From NCBI GenBank assembly GCA_964504565.1, contig CAZDEY010000016.1:25520-89519 (forward strand): a stretch of DNA of 64,000 bases, read 5' to 3'. A program made the translations under genes and the position numbers. Positions 39,097 to 47,572 of this stretch are shown piece after piece. This DNA is from Cesiribacter sp964504565 (GTDB lineage Bacteria; Bacteroidota; Bacteroidia; Cytophagales; Cyclobacteriaceae). Each line of letters starts with the position of its first letter. Within the stretch, counting starts at the first letter, position 1. Below the pieces are notes generated by a model, which was not told where the DNA came from, made no database searches, and was given only the letters and a program-made list of their open reading frames with translations.

Positions 39097-40227
39097 ATGA
39101 ATTACGATCGCCGAATTACGCTTAAGCACTTATTACTAGAGGGCAAACGGTATATAGGTCTCCAATTTATGCCGGAAAAGGTATTGAATGCTTTAGTGGA
39201 ACAACTTAAGGAAGCTTTTTGGGTGCCTGAGTACCGTATGCACGCCCTGGCCAACACTCCGACTAATGTAAAACTGATTTTTAGGCTGTTTAAAGGAGTA
39301 GCTTACGTTAACGGTCAGTACTTCTTCACAAAAAAACCTCTTAAGGGCAAGATAGAAGCAGAAGATATAAGCAGCCTACGCCATAGAAAGTTGCCGGAAA
39401 ACTACCGGGCTTGCCCCGCAGCCTTCCTGGATAAACTGGAGCTAAAACGATATGCGTTAAATACAGCCAAAACCTACATTACGCTATTTGAAGGCTACAT
39501 TAACTATTATAAAAGTGAACAGATTGAGCATCTGAGTGAATTGCATATTAGGCAATACATTCAGTACCTTATTCAGCTAAAAAAGTCAGACAGCTACCTG
39601 AACCAGGCGATTAACTCAATTAAATTTTACTACGAAATAGTTCTAGAGCAGCCCAACCGTTTTTACGCTATTGAGCGTCCGCATAAAAAAGAAAAACTAC
39701 CTACGGTGCTTAGTAAGGCTGAAATTAACAGTATGATAGGCCGAACCCAAAACCTAAAACATCGATGTATTTTAATGTTGTTGTACTCGGCCGGTTTACG
39801 GCGCAGTGAACTACTTAACTTAAAACCTGCTGATATTGACAGTCAGCGCATGCTTATACTGGTACGCGACGCCAAAGGGGGAAAAGACCGATATACGCTG
39901 CTGGGTAGCAAGGTTTTGCAGGAATTAAGAAATTATTTTAGGGAATATCGGCCAAAAACCTACTTATTTGAAGGGCCTCAGGTAGGCACCCAGTATAATG
40001 CAAGCAGTGTTTTACAGATAGTTAAGCGTTCAGCAAAGCGCGCCAGGATTAGTAAGAATGTTAGCCCACATACCCTTAGGCACAGTTTTGCAACCCATTT
40101 ATTAGAAGATGGAACGGACTTACGCTACATACAGACTTTATTAGGCCATGAAAGCACCACCACCACTGAGATATATACAAAGGTAGCCACCAACGCTTTC
40201 GCCAAAATTAGAAATTTATTAGATTAG
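39097..40227 (+). CDS. integron-type tyrosine recombinase
   Basis: A 376-residue site-specific recombinase. Residues 1-105 are an extension not found in XerC/D, 106-195 a SAM-like core-binding domain and 200-376 the catalytic domain. The full catalytic set is present: Arg235 (SAGLRRSEL), Lys in the beta hairpin (AKGGKDRYT, 260/263), His325 and Arg328 (HTLRHS), His351 (LGHES) and Tyr360 (EIYTKV). The tail AFAKIRNLLD recalls the IntI end. I do not see the extra helix block of classical IntI. The TAG is followed directly by an attI-like site and a cassette in the same orientation, which is the strongest reason to link it with the arrays. Confidence 0.85.
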   Translation: MNYDRRITLKHLLLEGKRYIGLQFMPEKVLNALVEQLKEAFWVPEYRMHALANTPTNVKLIFRLFKGVAYVNGQYFFTKKPLKGKIEAEDISSLRHRKLPENYRACPAAFLDKLELKRYALNTAKTYITLFEGYINYYKSEQIEHLSELHIRQYIQYLIQLKKSDSYLNQAINSIKFYYEIVLEQPNRFYAIERPHKKEKLPTVLSKAEINSMIGRTQNLKHRCILMLLYSAGLRRSELLNLKPADIDSQRMLILVRDAKGGKDRYTLLGSKVLQELRNYFREYRPKTYLFEGPQVGTQYNASSVLQIVKRSAKRARISKNVSPHTLRHSFATHLLEDGTDLRYIQTLLGHESTTTTEIYTKVATNAFAKIRNLLD

Positions 40228-40276
40228 CGGCATAATGGATATAAAGTGCATTAATGCGCTTTACACAGATGTTGTG
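40219..40276 (+). repeat. attI-like site behind the recombinase gene
   Basis: It covers the last codons and stop of the recombinase, then CATAATGGATATA, the near-perfect palindrome AAAGTGCATTAATGCGCTTT and ACACAGATGTTG. It aligns over about 55 bases with 19691-19750. The first cassette starts at 40271 (GTTGTGTGCT). Confidence 0.6.
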
Positions 40277-40326
40277 TGCTATTTGCTACTAAATTCTATA
40301 TAAGAATTGTCTTTAAAGATTAATAG

Positions 40327-40551
40327 ATGGAACCCACTTTTGCGATTTCAATTTTTGGATTAGCCATATATTCAATACTAGCTGTTCTTGCATATAGACA
40401 TAGTGATGGCAAATGGAAGGTTGCAGAACACAAAAAGCCCAAATATAATTACTGGGTAAATAATCACGGAAGAAGGGTTAAAAGGAGCATATTTAAAATA
40501 TCCATTATTTTCGGATTAGGAATGTTGATCCAGTTATTAAGCTTAGTATAA
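40327..40551 (+). CDS. hypothetical small membrane protein (cassette gene)
   Basis: A 74-residue protein with an N-terminal membrane helix (about 3-22, FAISIFGLAIYSILAVLAY), a basic middle (SDGKWKVAEHKKPKYNYWVN, GRRVKRSIFK) and a C-terminal helix (about 55-73). Family unknown. It is the only gene of the first cassette behind the recombinase. The cassette starts GTTGTGTGCT at 40271, and AGCACACAAC, its exact reverse complement, follows 7 bases after the stop. It is AT-rich like other cassettes. Confidence 0.6.
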   Translation: MEPTFAISIFGLAIYSILAVLAYRHSDGKWKVAEHKKPKYNYWVNNHGRRVKRSIFKISIIFGLGMLIQLLSLV

Positions 40552-40558
40552 TAAAAAC

Positions 40559-40605
40559 AGCACACAACAATGAACTGTATTGAAAAGCAAGCTGTGGTTC
40601 ATTTT
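40559..40605 (+). repeat. left part of an attC-like site split by IS110
   Basis: It starts AGCACACAAC (pairing with the cassette start), then a hairpin AATGAAC/GTTCATT (40569-40575, 40597-40603). No junction GTT follows before the insertion sequence. The missing end TTTTACACGGTACGTT appears on the far side of the IS at about 41972-41987. Confidence 0.5.
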
Positions 40606-40678
40606 TCTGATTAGGCAATATTTCTCCAGGCCGGAAAACCCCATTGCCGGCAGTTTAAGTTTTCCTTTCTAACTGCAC

Positions 40679-41646
40679 TCAGGCCGAATAATCCGCCTGA
40701 TACCCCTTACCCGATTTAGCAATGGCCAGTGCCTGGGCTAGCAGCTTATTGGCTACCGCTACCAGGGCCACCTTCTTCGGTTTGCCCCGTTCTACCAACC
40801 GTTCATAGAGCTTTCGGCAGGCCGCATTGTAGCGTGCCGCCGAGAAGCTGGCCAGAAACAAATAGTTTCGCATCAGGCTGGGGCCGCACTTACTGATACC
40901 TGCCGAGCCCCGTACGCTACTACCCGACTGCCGCTGCCCAGGAGCTAGCCCAAAGTAGGCGCTCAACTGACCACTACGCTCAAAGTTGCGCAGGCCGTTG
41001 GTACTCACCACCAGCAAAAGCGCCGTCTTGGGTCCTATGCCGGGTATGCTCTGCAGTAGCTTTAGGAGCGCTCCCTGCTGCTGGGCTACGCACGCTTCGG
41101 CCAGTGCCTGTAGCCGATCGGCCTCCTGCCTTAGAGCATGGCAATGCTGCGCTTAAGCGAGGCCAGGGCCGCTTTGGGGGCCACACCACTACTCTTCAGC
41201 GCGTGCTGCTGGTTCTGCAGGGCGGTGATCTGCTTGTGGTAGTCGGCCACCAGGGCGCAGAGCTGTCGGCCCTGCTGCAGGTGCGCCTCGGTAGGCTGCC
41301 ATAAACTTGGTTGTTCTAAGGCCGCGTAGGCAGCAATCAGCTGCGCATCGGCCTTGTCGGTCTTGGTGAAGCGCAGCCGCATCTGGGCGAAGCGCTTCAC
41401 CACCACCGGGTTAATTACGCTCACCGCCCGGCCCTGCCCGTGCAGGTAGTGGGCCAGCGGCAGGTGGTAGGTGCCGGTAGCCTCCAGCGCGCAGCAGTCG
41501 CTGGCGCTAAGCTGCTTTAACAAGCGTTTAAAGCCCGAGGCTCGGTTAGCAAATTGGCGGTGGATGCCACAGCTCAGCCAGCAGTCCAGCCAGTCTTTCG
41601 ATACATCGATGCCTACCCAGGTAGGCGCAGGTGTAAAGGGTATCAT
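40679..41646 (-). pseudogene. IS110 family transposase, frameshifted
   Basis: The N-terminal RuvC-like domain has GIDVSKDWLD, ALEATGTYH and KTDKADAQLIA, the D-E-D-D residues of the family, and ends in frame at 41131. The C-terminal Transposase_20 domain with SIPGIGPKTALLLVV and the serine region GSAGISKCGPSL lies one frame back (40679 to about 41150). A single missing base near 41133 explains the shift. There is no classical slippery heptamer at the overlap, so I call it a pseudogene, though -1 recoding or a sequencing error is possible. The start is probably the ATG at 41646, 11 codons before GIDVSKD. Confidence 0.8.
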
Positions 41647-41967
41647 AACTCCTAACGGCTTAGGTACAACATAGGGAGTTTGCCTGGCTGATCCCGTACT
41701 TAACATCCTACACTCAGACTCGAAGTCTACTGAACTGTTCAAGTTTAGGGAAAGTCGGCAGCGGGGGTCTGCATTGTTGACAAGCTAGCCCTAAGGCTGC
41801 TTACTGTGTATTGCGACCTTATTCCGCTGCCGCCAGCTTCCACTCCCCTCTTCTTAGCCCCTAAGGTAGGATGTGTAAAGCGGTATGCTGCTTCACGGTT
41901 GTTGGCGGGACAAGTCCTTTTTGTTAACTTCAGGCCACGGTCGACGCGACCCGGCTTGCTCACCGCA
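41647..41967 (-). ncRNA. probable bridge-RNA-bearing left end of IS110
   Basis: About 320 bases upstream of the transposase start without a credible gene. IS110-group elements encode a structured guide (bridge) RNA here that pairs with target and donor DNA. Short hairpins are visible (for example around 41872-41900, GTAAAGC...GCTTCAC). The exact RNA ends and loops cannot be read by eye; the call is by family and position. Confidence 0.45.
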
Positions 41968-42069
41968 ACACCTTTTACACGGTACGTTCCTAAAAATTAC
42001 CCCCCCTAAAGTAAGCTCTAGTTCTGACACATAAAGAACAGATTATCTCCTAACCAATAGCCAGCCACC
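41968..42069 (+). repeat. right part of the split attC-like site and remnant
   Basis: It begins CTTTTACACGGTACGTT, parallel to CTTTACACAGATGTT at 40259-40273, then about 70 bases without a gene, and CAATAGCCAGCCACC (42055-42069), which resembles the second spacer ending ATAGCCAGRRCCG. It is likely the end of the cassette island. Confidence 0.35.
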
Positions 42070-42106
42070 TTAATCAAACAGTAGCTATACCTCTGCAGTT
42101 AATAAC

Positions 42107-42129
42107 TGAGGTTTTTTCACAAAACCTCA
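42107..42129 (+). terminator. hairpin before the thioredoxin gene
   Basis: TGAGGTTTT (42107-42115) pairs perfectly with AAAACCTCA (42121-42129). It is terminator-like but AT-rich. It lies 24 bases before the thioredoxin start and may insulate it from the island. Confidence 0.4.
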
Positions 42130-42153
42130 TAGAACATAAAAAACCTGCAAGCT

Positions 42154-42513
42154 GTGCCCACCATAAAAATTACAATAGATAAATTTAGGGAAGAGATATT
42201 TGATTATACCACGGAGAAAGAGTGGAAGTTCAAAGGTGAGATTCCGGCAATTATTGACTTCTACGCTGATTGGTGCGGACCCTGCCAAATGATAGCCCCG
42301 GTGCTGGAAGAACTTGCTGATGAGTACCAAGGAAAAGTAAATATTTATAAGGTGGATACCGAAGCCGAACAAGAGTTATCCGCTATGTTCAGCATACGCA
42401 GCATTCCTAGTATTTTGTTTATCCCTCCTCATAAACAACCCATGATGCAGGCCGAAGCACTACCTAAAAGAGGTAATAGAAAAAGAACTGCTTCAGACTA
42501 CTTAGTTAAATAG
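42154..42513 (+). CDS. thioredoxin family protein with altered C terminus
   Basis: A 119-residue thioredoxin with the active site FYADWCGPCQMIAPVL (Cys about 45 and 48) and the cis-Pro loop RSIPSILF. The N-terminal extension TTEKEWKFKGE is typical of a Bacteroidota subgroup. The expected amphipathic last helix is missing in this frame (ends KRGNRKRTASDYLVK), but the next frame encodes EVIEKELLQTT* from about 42473, so a small deletion after ALPK has shifted the end. The fold may still form without it. The start is GTG at 42154, with no in-frame ATG nearby. Confidence 0.75.
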   Translation: MPTIKITIDKFREEIFDYTTEKEWKFKGEIPAIIDFYADWCGPCQMIAPVLEELADEYQGKVNIYKVDTEAEQELSAMFSIRSIPSILFIPPHKQPMMQAEALPKRGNRKRTASDYLVK

Positions 42514-42695
42514 AGCAGTTCAATTCTATAGTTTTTTCTGTAAGCGTATCTAGTATAGATTGAATCTATAATAGCTGTTAGCTACCGACTATAAGCCCCA
42601 AATAGTAAACTAGACCTCAGAAATTCAGATTATCGGTGTACCGCTAAAAACATCCGTAGAACGCAGAGCGTTGGCATAGGGAAATCATCAACGCT

Positions 42696-43690
42696 ATGAG
42701 CAATACTATTCTGTTGAACAGCCGCCCCAAGGGCACTCCTACCCTTGCTAATTTCAAGTTTACCGATACGTCAGTCAGTCCGCTAAAAGAGGGCGAAGTA
42801 CAACTGGAAACGCAGTATGTATCGGTAGACCCTTACCTACGAGGGCGTATGAGTGAGGCCAAATCGTATATAGCGCCTTTTGAACTAGATAAGCCTATAA
42901 GTTCCGGTATTATTGCCAAGGTTACTGACTCTCGCTACGATAAGTTAAAAATAGGAGACTATATCTCAGGAATCCTTCCCTGGAAAAAAAGCAGGTTACC
43001 GAGGGTAAGGGCCTGCTAAAGGTTGATCCGGAACTAGCCCCGCTATCGGCTTACTTAGGCGTTTTAGGCTTAACCGGACTGACGGCTTACTTAGGTTTAA
43101 CCGAAATTGGCAAGCCTCAGAAGGGCGAAACCCTACTGGTATCCGGGGCGGCCGGGGCGGTGGGAAGTGTAGTTGGCCAAATTGGTAAAATTATGGGGCT
43201 GCGGGTTGTAGGTATTGCCGGTACCGACGAAAAAGTGGCGATGATCAAGCAGGATTACGGATTCGATGAAGCGATAAATTATAAAACTACCCAGAACATG
43301 GCTCAGGCTATAGGCCAGGCCTGCCCAAAAGGCGTAGATATTTACTTCGATAACGTTGGCGGCGAAATCTCCGATGCGGCTCTCTTCCATATTAACAAGT
43401 TCGCCCGACTGGTTATCTGCGGGGCTATCTCGCTATACAATGAAACAAGTTTACCCCAAAGCCTGAGCGTACAGCCGTTTTTGGTGAAAAATAGTGCCCT
43501 TATGCAGGGTTTTATTGTATCGGACTACAGCCAAAAATTTTCAGAAGCCGCTCAGGTGTTAGGCAAGTGGCTTAAGGAAGGAAAGTTACATAATACCGAA
43601 ACTATAGTTGAAGGCTTCGAGAATATACCCCAGGCTTTTATTGACTTATTCTCAGGTAAAAACAAAGGCAAAATGGTGGTTAAGGTTTAA
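42696..43690 (+). pseudogene. NADP-dependent oxidoreductase (MDR superfamily), one frameshift
   Basis: Two frames together give a complete enzyme of about 331 residues. Residues 1-97 (NTILLNSRPKGTP, YVSVDPYLRGRM) end at a run of seven A (42984-42990). The rest (QVTEGKGLLKVDPE, SGAAGAVGSVVGQI as nucleotide site, YFDNVGGEISD) is one frame back and runs to 43690. The family (YncB/CurA/leukotriene B4 dehydrogenase-like) reduces alpha,beta-unsaturated carbonyls with NADPH. A one-base loss in the A7 tract explains the break. Apart from it the gene looks intact, so a recent mutation or sequencing error is likely. Confidence 0.85.
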
Positions 43691-43930
43691 GCTCAACGTA
43701 TCTAAAATATAAAATTTGTCAACAATTTTAAGTTGTAGCTAAGTATTTGCCTCAAAATTTTGCCTTCTTAATTTGAATGTTTCGCTAATAAACTTCTGGG
43801 GTTAGCTAATCTAAGCGTCTTTAGTATAACCTAATATCTACGGCACAAGTGTTTAGGTAACAATGGCAAAGCTTTGTTTAAAAAATTATATCTTTACAAA
43901 CTTTTTTGCATTCTACCCATTTTCGTGCTT

Positions 43931-44398
43931 ATGAACGATACCGAACCTAACGAGCTAATTTCTAAGATAGAAAATATTCTAAAGACGGAAGGAATTTACG
44001 CCGCCTTGAAACTCCTTAATGATGAAACCGGACACCGCTACACCGGTTTATATAGATATGCGGGCCATAAACTTCAAAATATAGCCCTCTACGATCGGCT
44101 AGAACCCAGCACTAACCAGGCGGGTGACGTTCCGCTTAGCGTAACCTACTGTTCCCTACTTAAAGAACTGGAAGCCTTGGAACTTCTGGATCGGCAAAAA
44201 GACTCCCGAGAAGGGGTTTTGACTATAGAAACCCCAGTCAATTCGTACTGCGGGGTACTGATTCGCGACTCCTACGGGCAACCTTTCGGCAGTTTATGCC
44301 ACTGGGATATGGTAGCAATTGAGGAAGGCTTACCGCACGAGTTCGAAATTCTTCAGCAAGCTTCCGAAATGTTTTACAATTATTTGCAAACCAACTAA
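43931..44398 (+). CDS. GAF-domain-like protein
   Basis: A 155-residue cytoplasmic protein covering one GAF-like domain: helix NELISKIENILKTEGIYAAL, strand GHRYTGLYRYAGHKL, the Cys-containing VPLSVTYCSLL, and strands YCGVLIRDSYGQPFGSLCHWD. GAF domains bind small ligands, and here no output domain is attached. The ATG at 43931 is preferred over a longer start at 43874 that adds a hydrophobic, unlikely extension. It has its own terminator at 44422. Confidence 0.65.
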   Translation: MNDTEPNELISKIENILKTEGIYAALKLLNDETGHRYTGLYRYAGHKLQNIALYDRLEPSTNQAGDVPLSVTYCSLLKELEALELLDRQKDSREGVLTIETPVNSYCGVLIRDSYGQPFGSLCHWDMVAIEEGLPHEFEILQQASEMFYNYLQTN

Positions 44399-44421
44399 TT
44401 ACTAGCCCCCACTAAAAAAAT

Positions 44422-44451
44422 AAAAGCTAGCCAAAACACTGGCTAGCTTTT
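44422..44451 (+). terminator. bidirectional terminator
   Basis: 12-base perfect arms AAAAGCTAGCCA/TGGCTAGCTTTT with loop AAACAC, between the convergent GAF and GH31 genes. Confidence 0.9.
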
Positions 44452-44476
44452 AATGCGTCTTGTTTAAATTACCTAT

Positions 44477-47400
44477 TTACCGAAGCTCTAAAACTCGGGA
44501 TTCCTTAGCATTTCGGGTGGTTACAAGAATAGTATAACTTCCGGCCGGCAACTTATTCAGCCTGCTATCTGCGCCATTCCAACTCGCTTGGTGTACCCCG
44601 GCGGCAACATCCTGAAAGGCTTTAATAAAAATAGTACGACCTTGGTCGTTCCGTACTTCAAGGGTATAGCTTCCGCTAGCAGGAGCCTCAAACCCCAATA
44701 AGTAATTTCCGCTGCTTTTGCTTGGTTCAATAATACGCAGCGTACCGATTTCCATTTGCCCGGTAGGTCTGGCTTCGTAATTAACTTCCACCATTGCTCT
44801 ACCGCTACTATAATTACCGGCAACCCAAAGGGTTTTGGTTTCAGCATTGTAGTACATTTTTCCGGCACCCAATTGAGCCGGCACACTAGCAGCAGTAAGC
44901 GACTGCCCGGCCCAGCTTACACCGCTGGGTTGGCTTTGCATACCGCGAATCTGCCAAACCACGTAACGTTGCGCCGGAGCCCCATTAAAGCTTTCACCAC
45001 TTTTTTCTATAGATAAACTTAGCTTCCCGGCATTACTATTTGCAGAAAGCTTAAGCATTTCGCTCTGTGCTGTATTGTTAGTTTGCCCATTATCGTCGTA
45101 AAGGGTAAACTCACTATTTCCATTTCCGGCCAAATAATACTGCAGGGTTAAGCTATCGGTTCGGTAGGTGCTTAGGCTGTTACGCTCGCTAATCATCGGA
45201 AGTATTGCGCCGCCCTTAACCATCATCGGCAGCCTTTCCAGCGGAGCGGCTACGCTTAGGGTCCGGTTACCGCTAAGCACTCTTCCCGTCCAAAAATCGA
45301 CCCAATGTCCGGCGGGAAGTACCACCTCGCGGCTGGTTTTTCCCATTTCAGTTACCGGGGCAATTAGTAAGCTTTCACCCAAAAAGTATTGGTCATCTAT
45401 AACCGCTAGCTTGCTATTAGACGGTTCAAAGAAGTTCATTGGTAAGGCCAGGGGCGTACCCTCGATGCTGTTCTTATAGGCCAGGCTGTACAAATAAGGG
45501 CTTAGGCGGTAGCGTAGTTGTATATAATCGCGCACTATGCTGCGGTAAGGTTCATCGTAAAAAATGGGCTCCGGCGGTATGCCCCCGGCGCCGTGGGCCC
45601 GCATAATGGGGCCAAAAGCGCCAAATTGCAGCCAGCGAGTATATAGTTCGGGTTGCTTGCCGCCGCCGGTAAAGCCCCCCAAATCGGAGTGCATATAAGG
45701 CACGCCGCTCATGCTCATACTTACCATAATAGGTATTTGCGCCTGTAACCCCTGCCAACTGCGCTCAATATCGCCCGACCAGGGGAAACTGGCGTAGCGC
45801 TGCATACCAGCATACCCGCTCCGTATTAAATTAAATACGCGCTGTGCCGGAAACTCGCGCTGGTAGCCTTCGTAGAGACTCTTCATCCATAGTAAGGAAA
45901 ATATATTATGAACCTCGTAAGGCTTTAAACCACCTTGGTGCCGCATATCGGCCGGATGGTTTTCGGGTTCGCCCAAATCGCTCCACCACCCTTGCACACC
46001 CGTTTGTATATGCTTCTTGTAATATTGCCACATCCAGTCTTGGGCTTCGGGCTTGGTTATATCGATTAACCCGGCGGGGCCGGCCCAAAAATCTTCAATC
46101 AGGTAAGGTTCGCCCTGCTCATTTTCTACCAGCAACCCTTGCTCGGCCAGCACATCAAAGTTGCCGCTTTGCTGGGTAAAGTAAGGCTCGGTAATTAGTA
46201 CGGTATTTACTCCTTTCGCCTCCAAATCCTTTACCATAGCCTCCGCCGTGGGGAATTTCTGCTTATCCCAGTCCAGGCGACCCATATCGCCCTCTACGCC
46301 GAACCAATACAAATCCAGCACCAGGGCATCTAGCGGTATAGAATCCTGCTGAAGTTTATTTACAATATCGCGGGTTTCGGCCTCATCTTTATAGCCGTAT
46401 TTGCTTTGAATAAAGCCTAAGGCCCAGCGGGGCGGCAGGGGCTGCTTGCCGGTTAATTCGGAATACCTGCCCAGCAACTGGGTATAGTCTTGAGCGGCCA
46501 GTACATAGTAGGTAGCCGGCCCGCCCCGGAATCGCCAATCCATAATATTTTGATCGGTACTTCCGGCATCCAGTTTACCGCCGTAGTGGTTATCAAAAAA
46601 AATGCCGTAGCCCCGGCTGCTTACCAAAAACGGAATGGAAACGTTTAGTACCGGGGCACCTTTGGTGTAGCCGTAGTGAGCCTCGTTGTATAGCTTAAGC
46701 TCGCGGCCGCGGCGGTTGTACGGTATAGCGCGCGAGCCCGTGCCGTGCAGGGTTTCAGTGTTGTTAAGTTTGAAGCGCGTCCCTACATATTCATCCTGCT
46801 CGTAAAAGCCTACCTCTTCACTCAGCAGGGTATCTCCCCTGTGTATAAATTTAAGTTGAAGGGGCGATTTTTGAATGTAAACGTCGGTTTCCAGAGCATC
46901 ATATAGCAGATAGCTTCCCCCATCGGTAACTGTAACCCTAGCATTCTCATTTTCAGCGATTACGGCGTAACTTTCGGCATTGGCTGAGTGGGCGGGGCTA
47001 TTTAGGTCTACCCGGGTAATACCGTCGGCCCAAACCTGAATTGCTACGCTGCCATTATCGGTTTCAATACTCAGAACATCGCCCTTAAGGGTATGGCTCT
47101 GGTAGTTTTTGCTTCCAAAATTGGTTATTTCAACCTCCGGCTCACTAAGGCTCAAGAATATATCGGTTCCGTCACCCATTTTGCCGGCCAGGCTGCCGTC
47201 GGCGTTCCTGAACACGAAGGCCAGGGTGTGAGCTTCATCGTCGGGGCCGAGGCCGTAGAACTGGCGCGGCACCATGGTGAATGAGTACTGCGCATTGGCC
47301 AGCTCACTCATTTCCAGCCGGGGTATAGCCTGCCCCCAACTGCCCTGCACATTACTCCAGCCCGCGCCCGGCGAAGAAATTACGCCCGTATGCAAGTAAA

Positions 47401-47572
47401 TTTTGCCCGTATGGCTTTCAAGGGCTTTGTTGCCCAGGGTGGCGTTGTAGGTTATCGTTACTTCGTCATCCAGCGTGAAGTTAGCCGGGGAAGCGGTTAA
47501 AATTTGGGCTTGTAAATTAGATTGCCCAAAAACGATTAGTAGTGTAAATAAGAGAGAATAAAAATATCGCAT
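44477..47572 (-). CDS. glycoside hydrolase family 31 with C-terminal sorting-like domain
   Basis: A 1031-residue exported enzyme: signal peptide (1-22, SNLQAQ), an N-terminal beta-sandwich (about 25-145, starch-binding or SusE-like), the GH31 N domain (about 150-370) and the catalytic barrel (about 380-730). The nucleophile Asp is in WWSDLGEPENHP and the acid/base Asp in PWSGDIERSW. Beta domains follow. The last about 85 residues resemble FlgD-like/type A sorting domains of type IX secretion (LEVRNDQGRTIF, LPAGSYTILV). An alpha-glucosidase or alpha-xylosidase secreted to the surface is likely. Monocistronic; no SusC/D near. Confidence 0.9.
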   Translation of the reverse strand: MRYFYSLLFTLLIVFGQSNLQAQILTASPANFTLDDEVTITYNATLGNKALESHTGKIYLHTGVISSPGAGWSNVQGSWGQAIPRLEMSELANAQYSFTMVPRQFYGLGPDDEAHTLAFVFRNADGSLAGKMGDGTDIFLSLSEPEVEITNFGSKNYQSHTLKGDVLSIETDNGSVAIQVWADGITRVDLNSPAHSANAESYAVIAENENARVTVTDGGSYLLYDALETDVYIQKSPLQLKFIHRGDTLLSEEVGFYEQDEYVGTRFKLNNTETLHGTGSRAIPYNRRGRELKLYNEAHYGYTKGAPVLNVSIPFLVSSRGYGIFFDNHYGGKLDAGSTDQNIMDWRFRGGPATYYVLAAQDYTQLLGRYSELTGKQPLPPRWALGFIQSKYGYKDEAETRDIVNKLQQDSIPLDALVLDLYWFGVEGDMGRLDWDKQKFPTAEAMVKDLEAKGVNTVLITEPYFTQQSGNFDVLAEQGLLVENEQGEPYLIEDFWAGPAGLIDITKPEAQDWMWQYYKKHIQTGVQGWWSDLGEPENHPADMRHQGGLKPYEVHNIFSLLWMKSLYEGYQREFPAQRVFNLIRSGYAGMQRYASFPWSGDIERSWQGLQAQIPIMVSMSMSGVPYMHSDLGGFTGGGKQPELYTRWLQFGAFGPIMRAHGAGGIPPEPIFYDEPYRSIVRDYIQLRYRLSPYLYSLAYKNSIEGTPLALPMNFFEPSNSKLAVIDDQYFLGESLLIAPVTEMGKTSREVVLPAGHWVDFWTGRVLSGNRTLSVAAPLERLPMMVKGGAILPMISERNSLSTYRTDSLTLQYYLAGNGNSEFTLYDDNGQTNNTAQSEMLKLSANSNAGKLSLSIEKSGESFNGAPAQRYVVWQIRGMQSQPSGVSWAGQSLTAASVPAQLGAGKMYYNAETKTLWVAGNYSSGRAMVEVNYEARPTGQMEIGTLRIIEPSKSSGNYLLGFEAPASGSYTLEVRNDQGRTIFIKAFQDVAAGVHQASWNGADSRLNKLPAGSYTILVTTRNAKESRVLELR

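Larger units (their letters stand above)
40606..41967 (-). mobile_element. IS110-family insertion sequence inside an attC-like site
   Basis: About 1.36 kb holding a DEDD-type transposase on the minus strand and a long non-coding segment upstream of it, as in the IS110 group. No terminal inverted repeats are visible, as expected for the family. The limits are set by the cassette hairpin on the left and the attC-like tail (TTTTACACGG) on the right and are uncertain by some tens of bases. The composition is GC-rich, unlike the cassette. Confidence 0.75.

Noticed and set aside
40550..40610. Classical attC consensus GTTRRRY/RYYYAAC throughout
   Set aside because: Most junctions here fit only GTT/AAC plus self-complementarity. 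Only GTTGGGC at 21639 fits the full consensus, so I call the sites attC-like, not attC.
40980..41189. Third open frame over the IS110 frameshift
   Set aside because: Its Arg/Ser/Ala-rich product has no family features. The two other frames give the two halves of the transposase.
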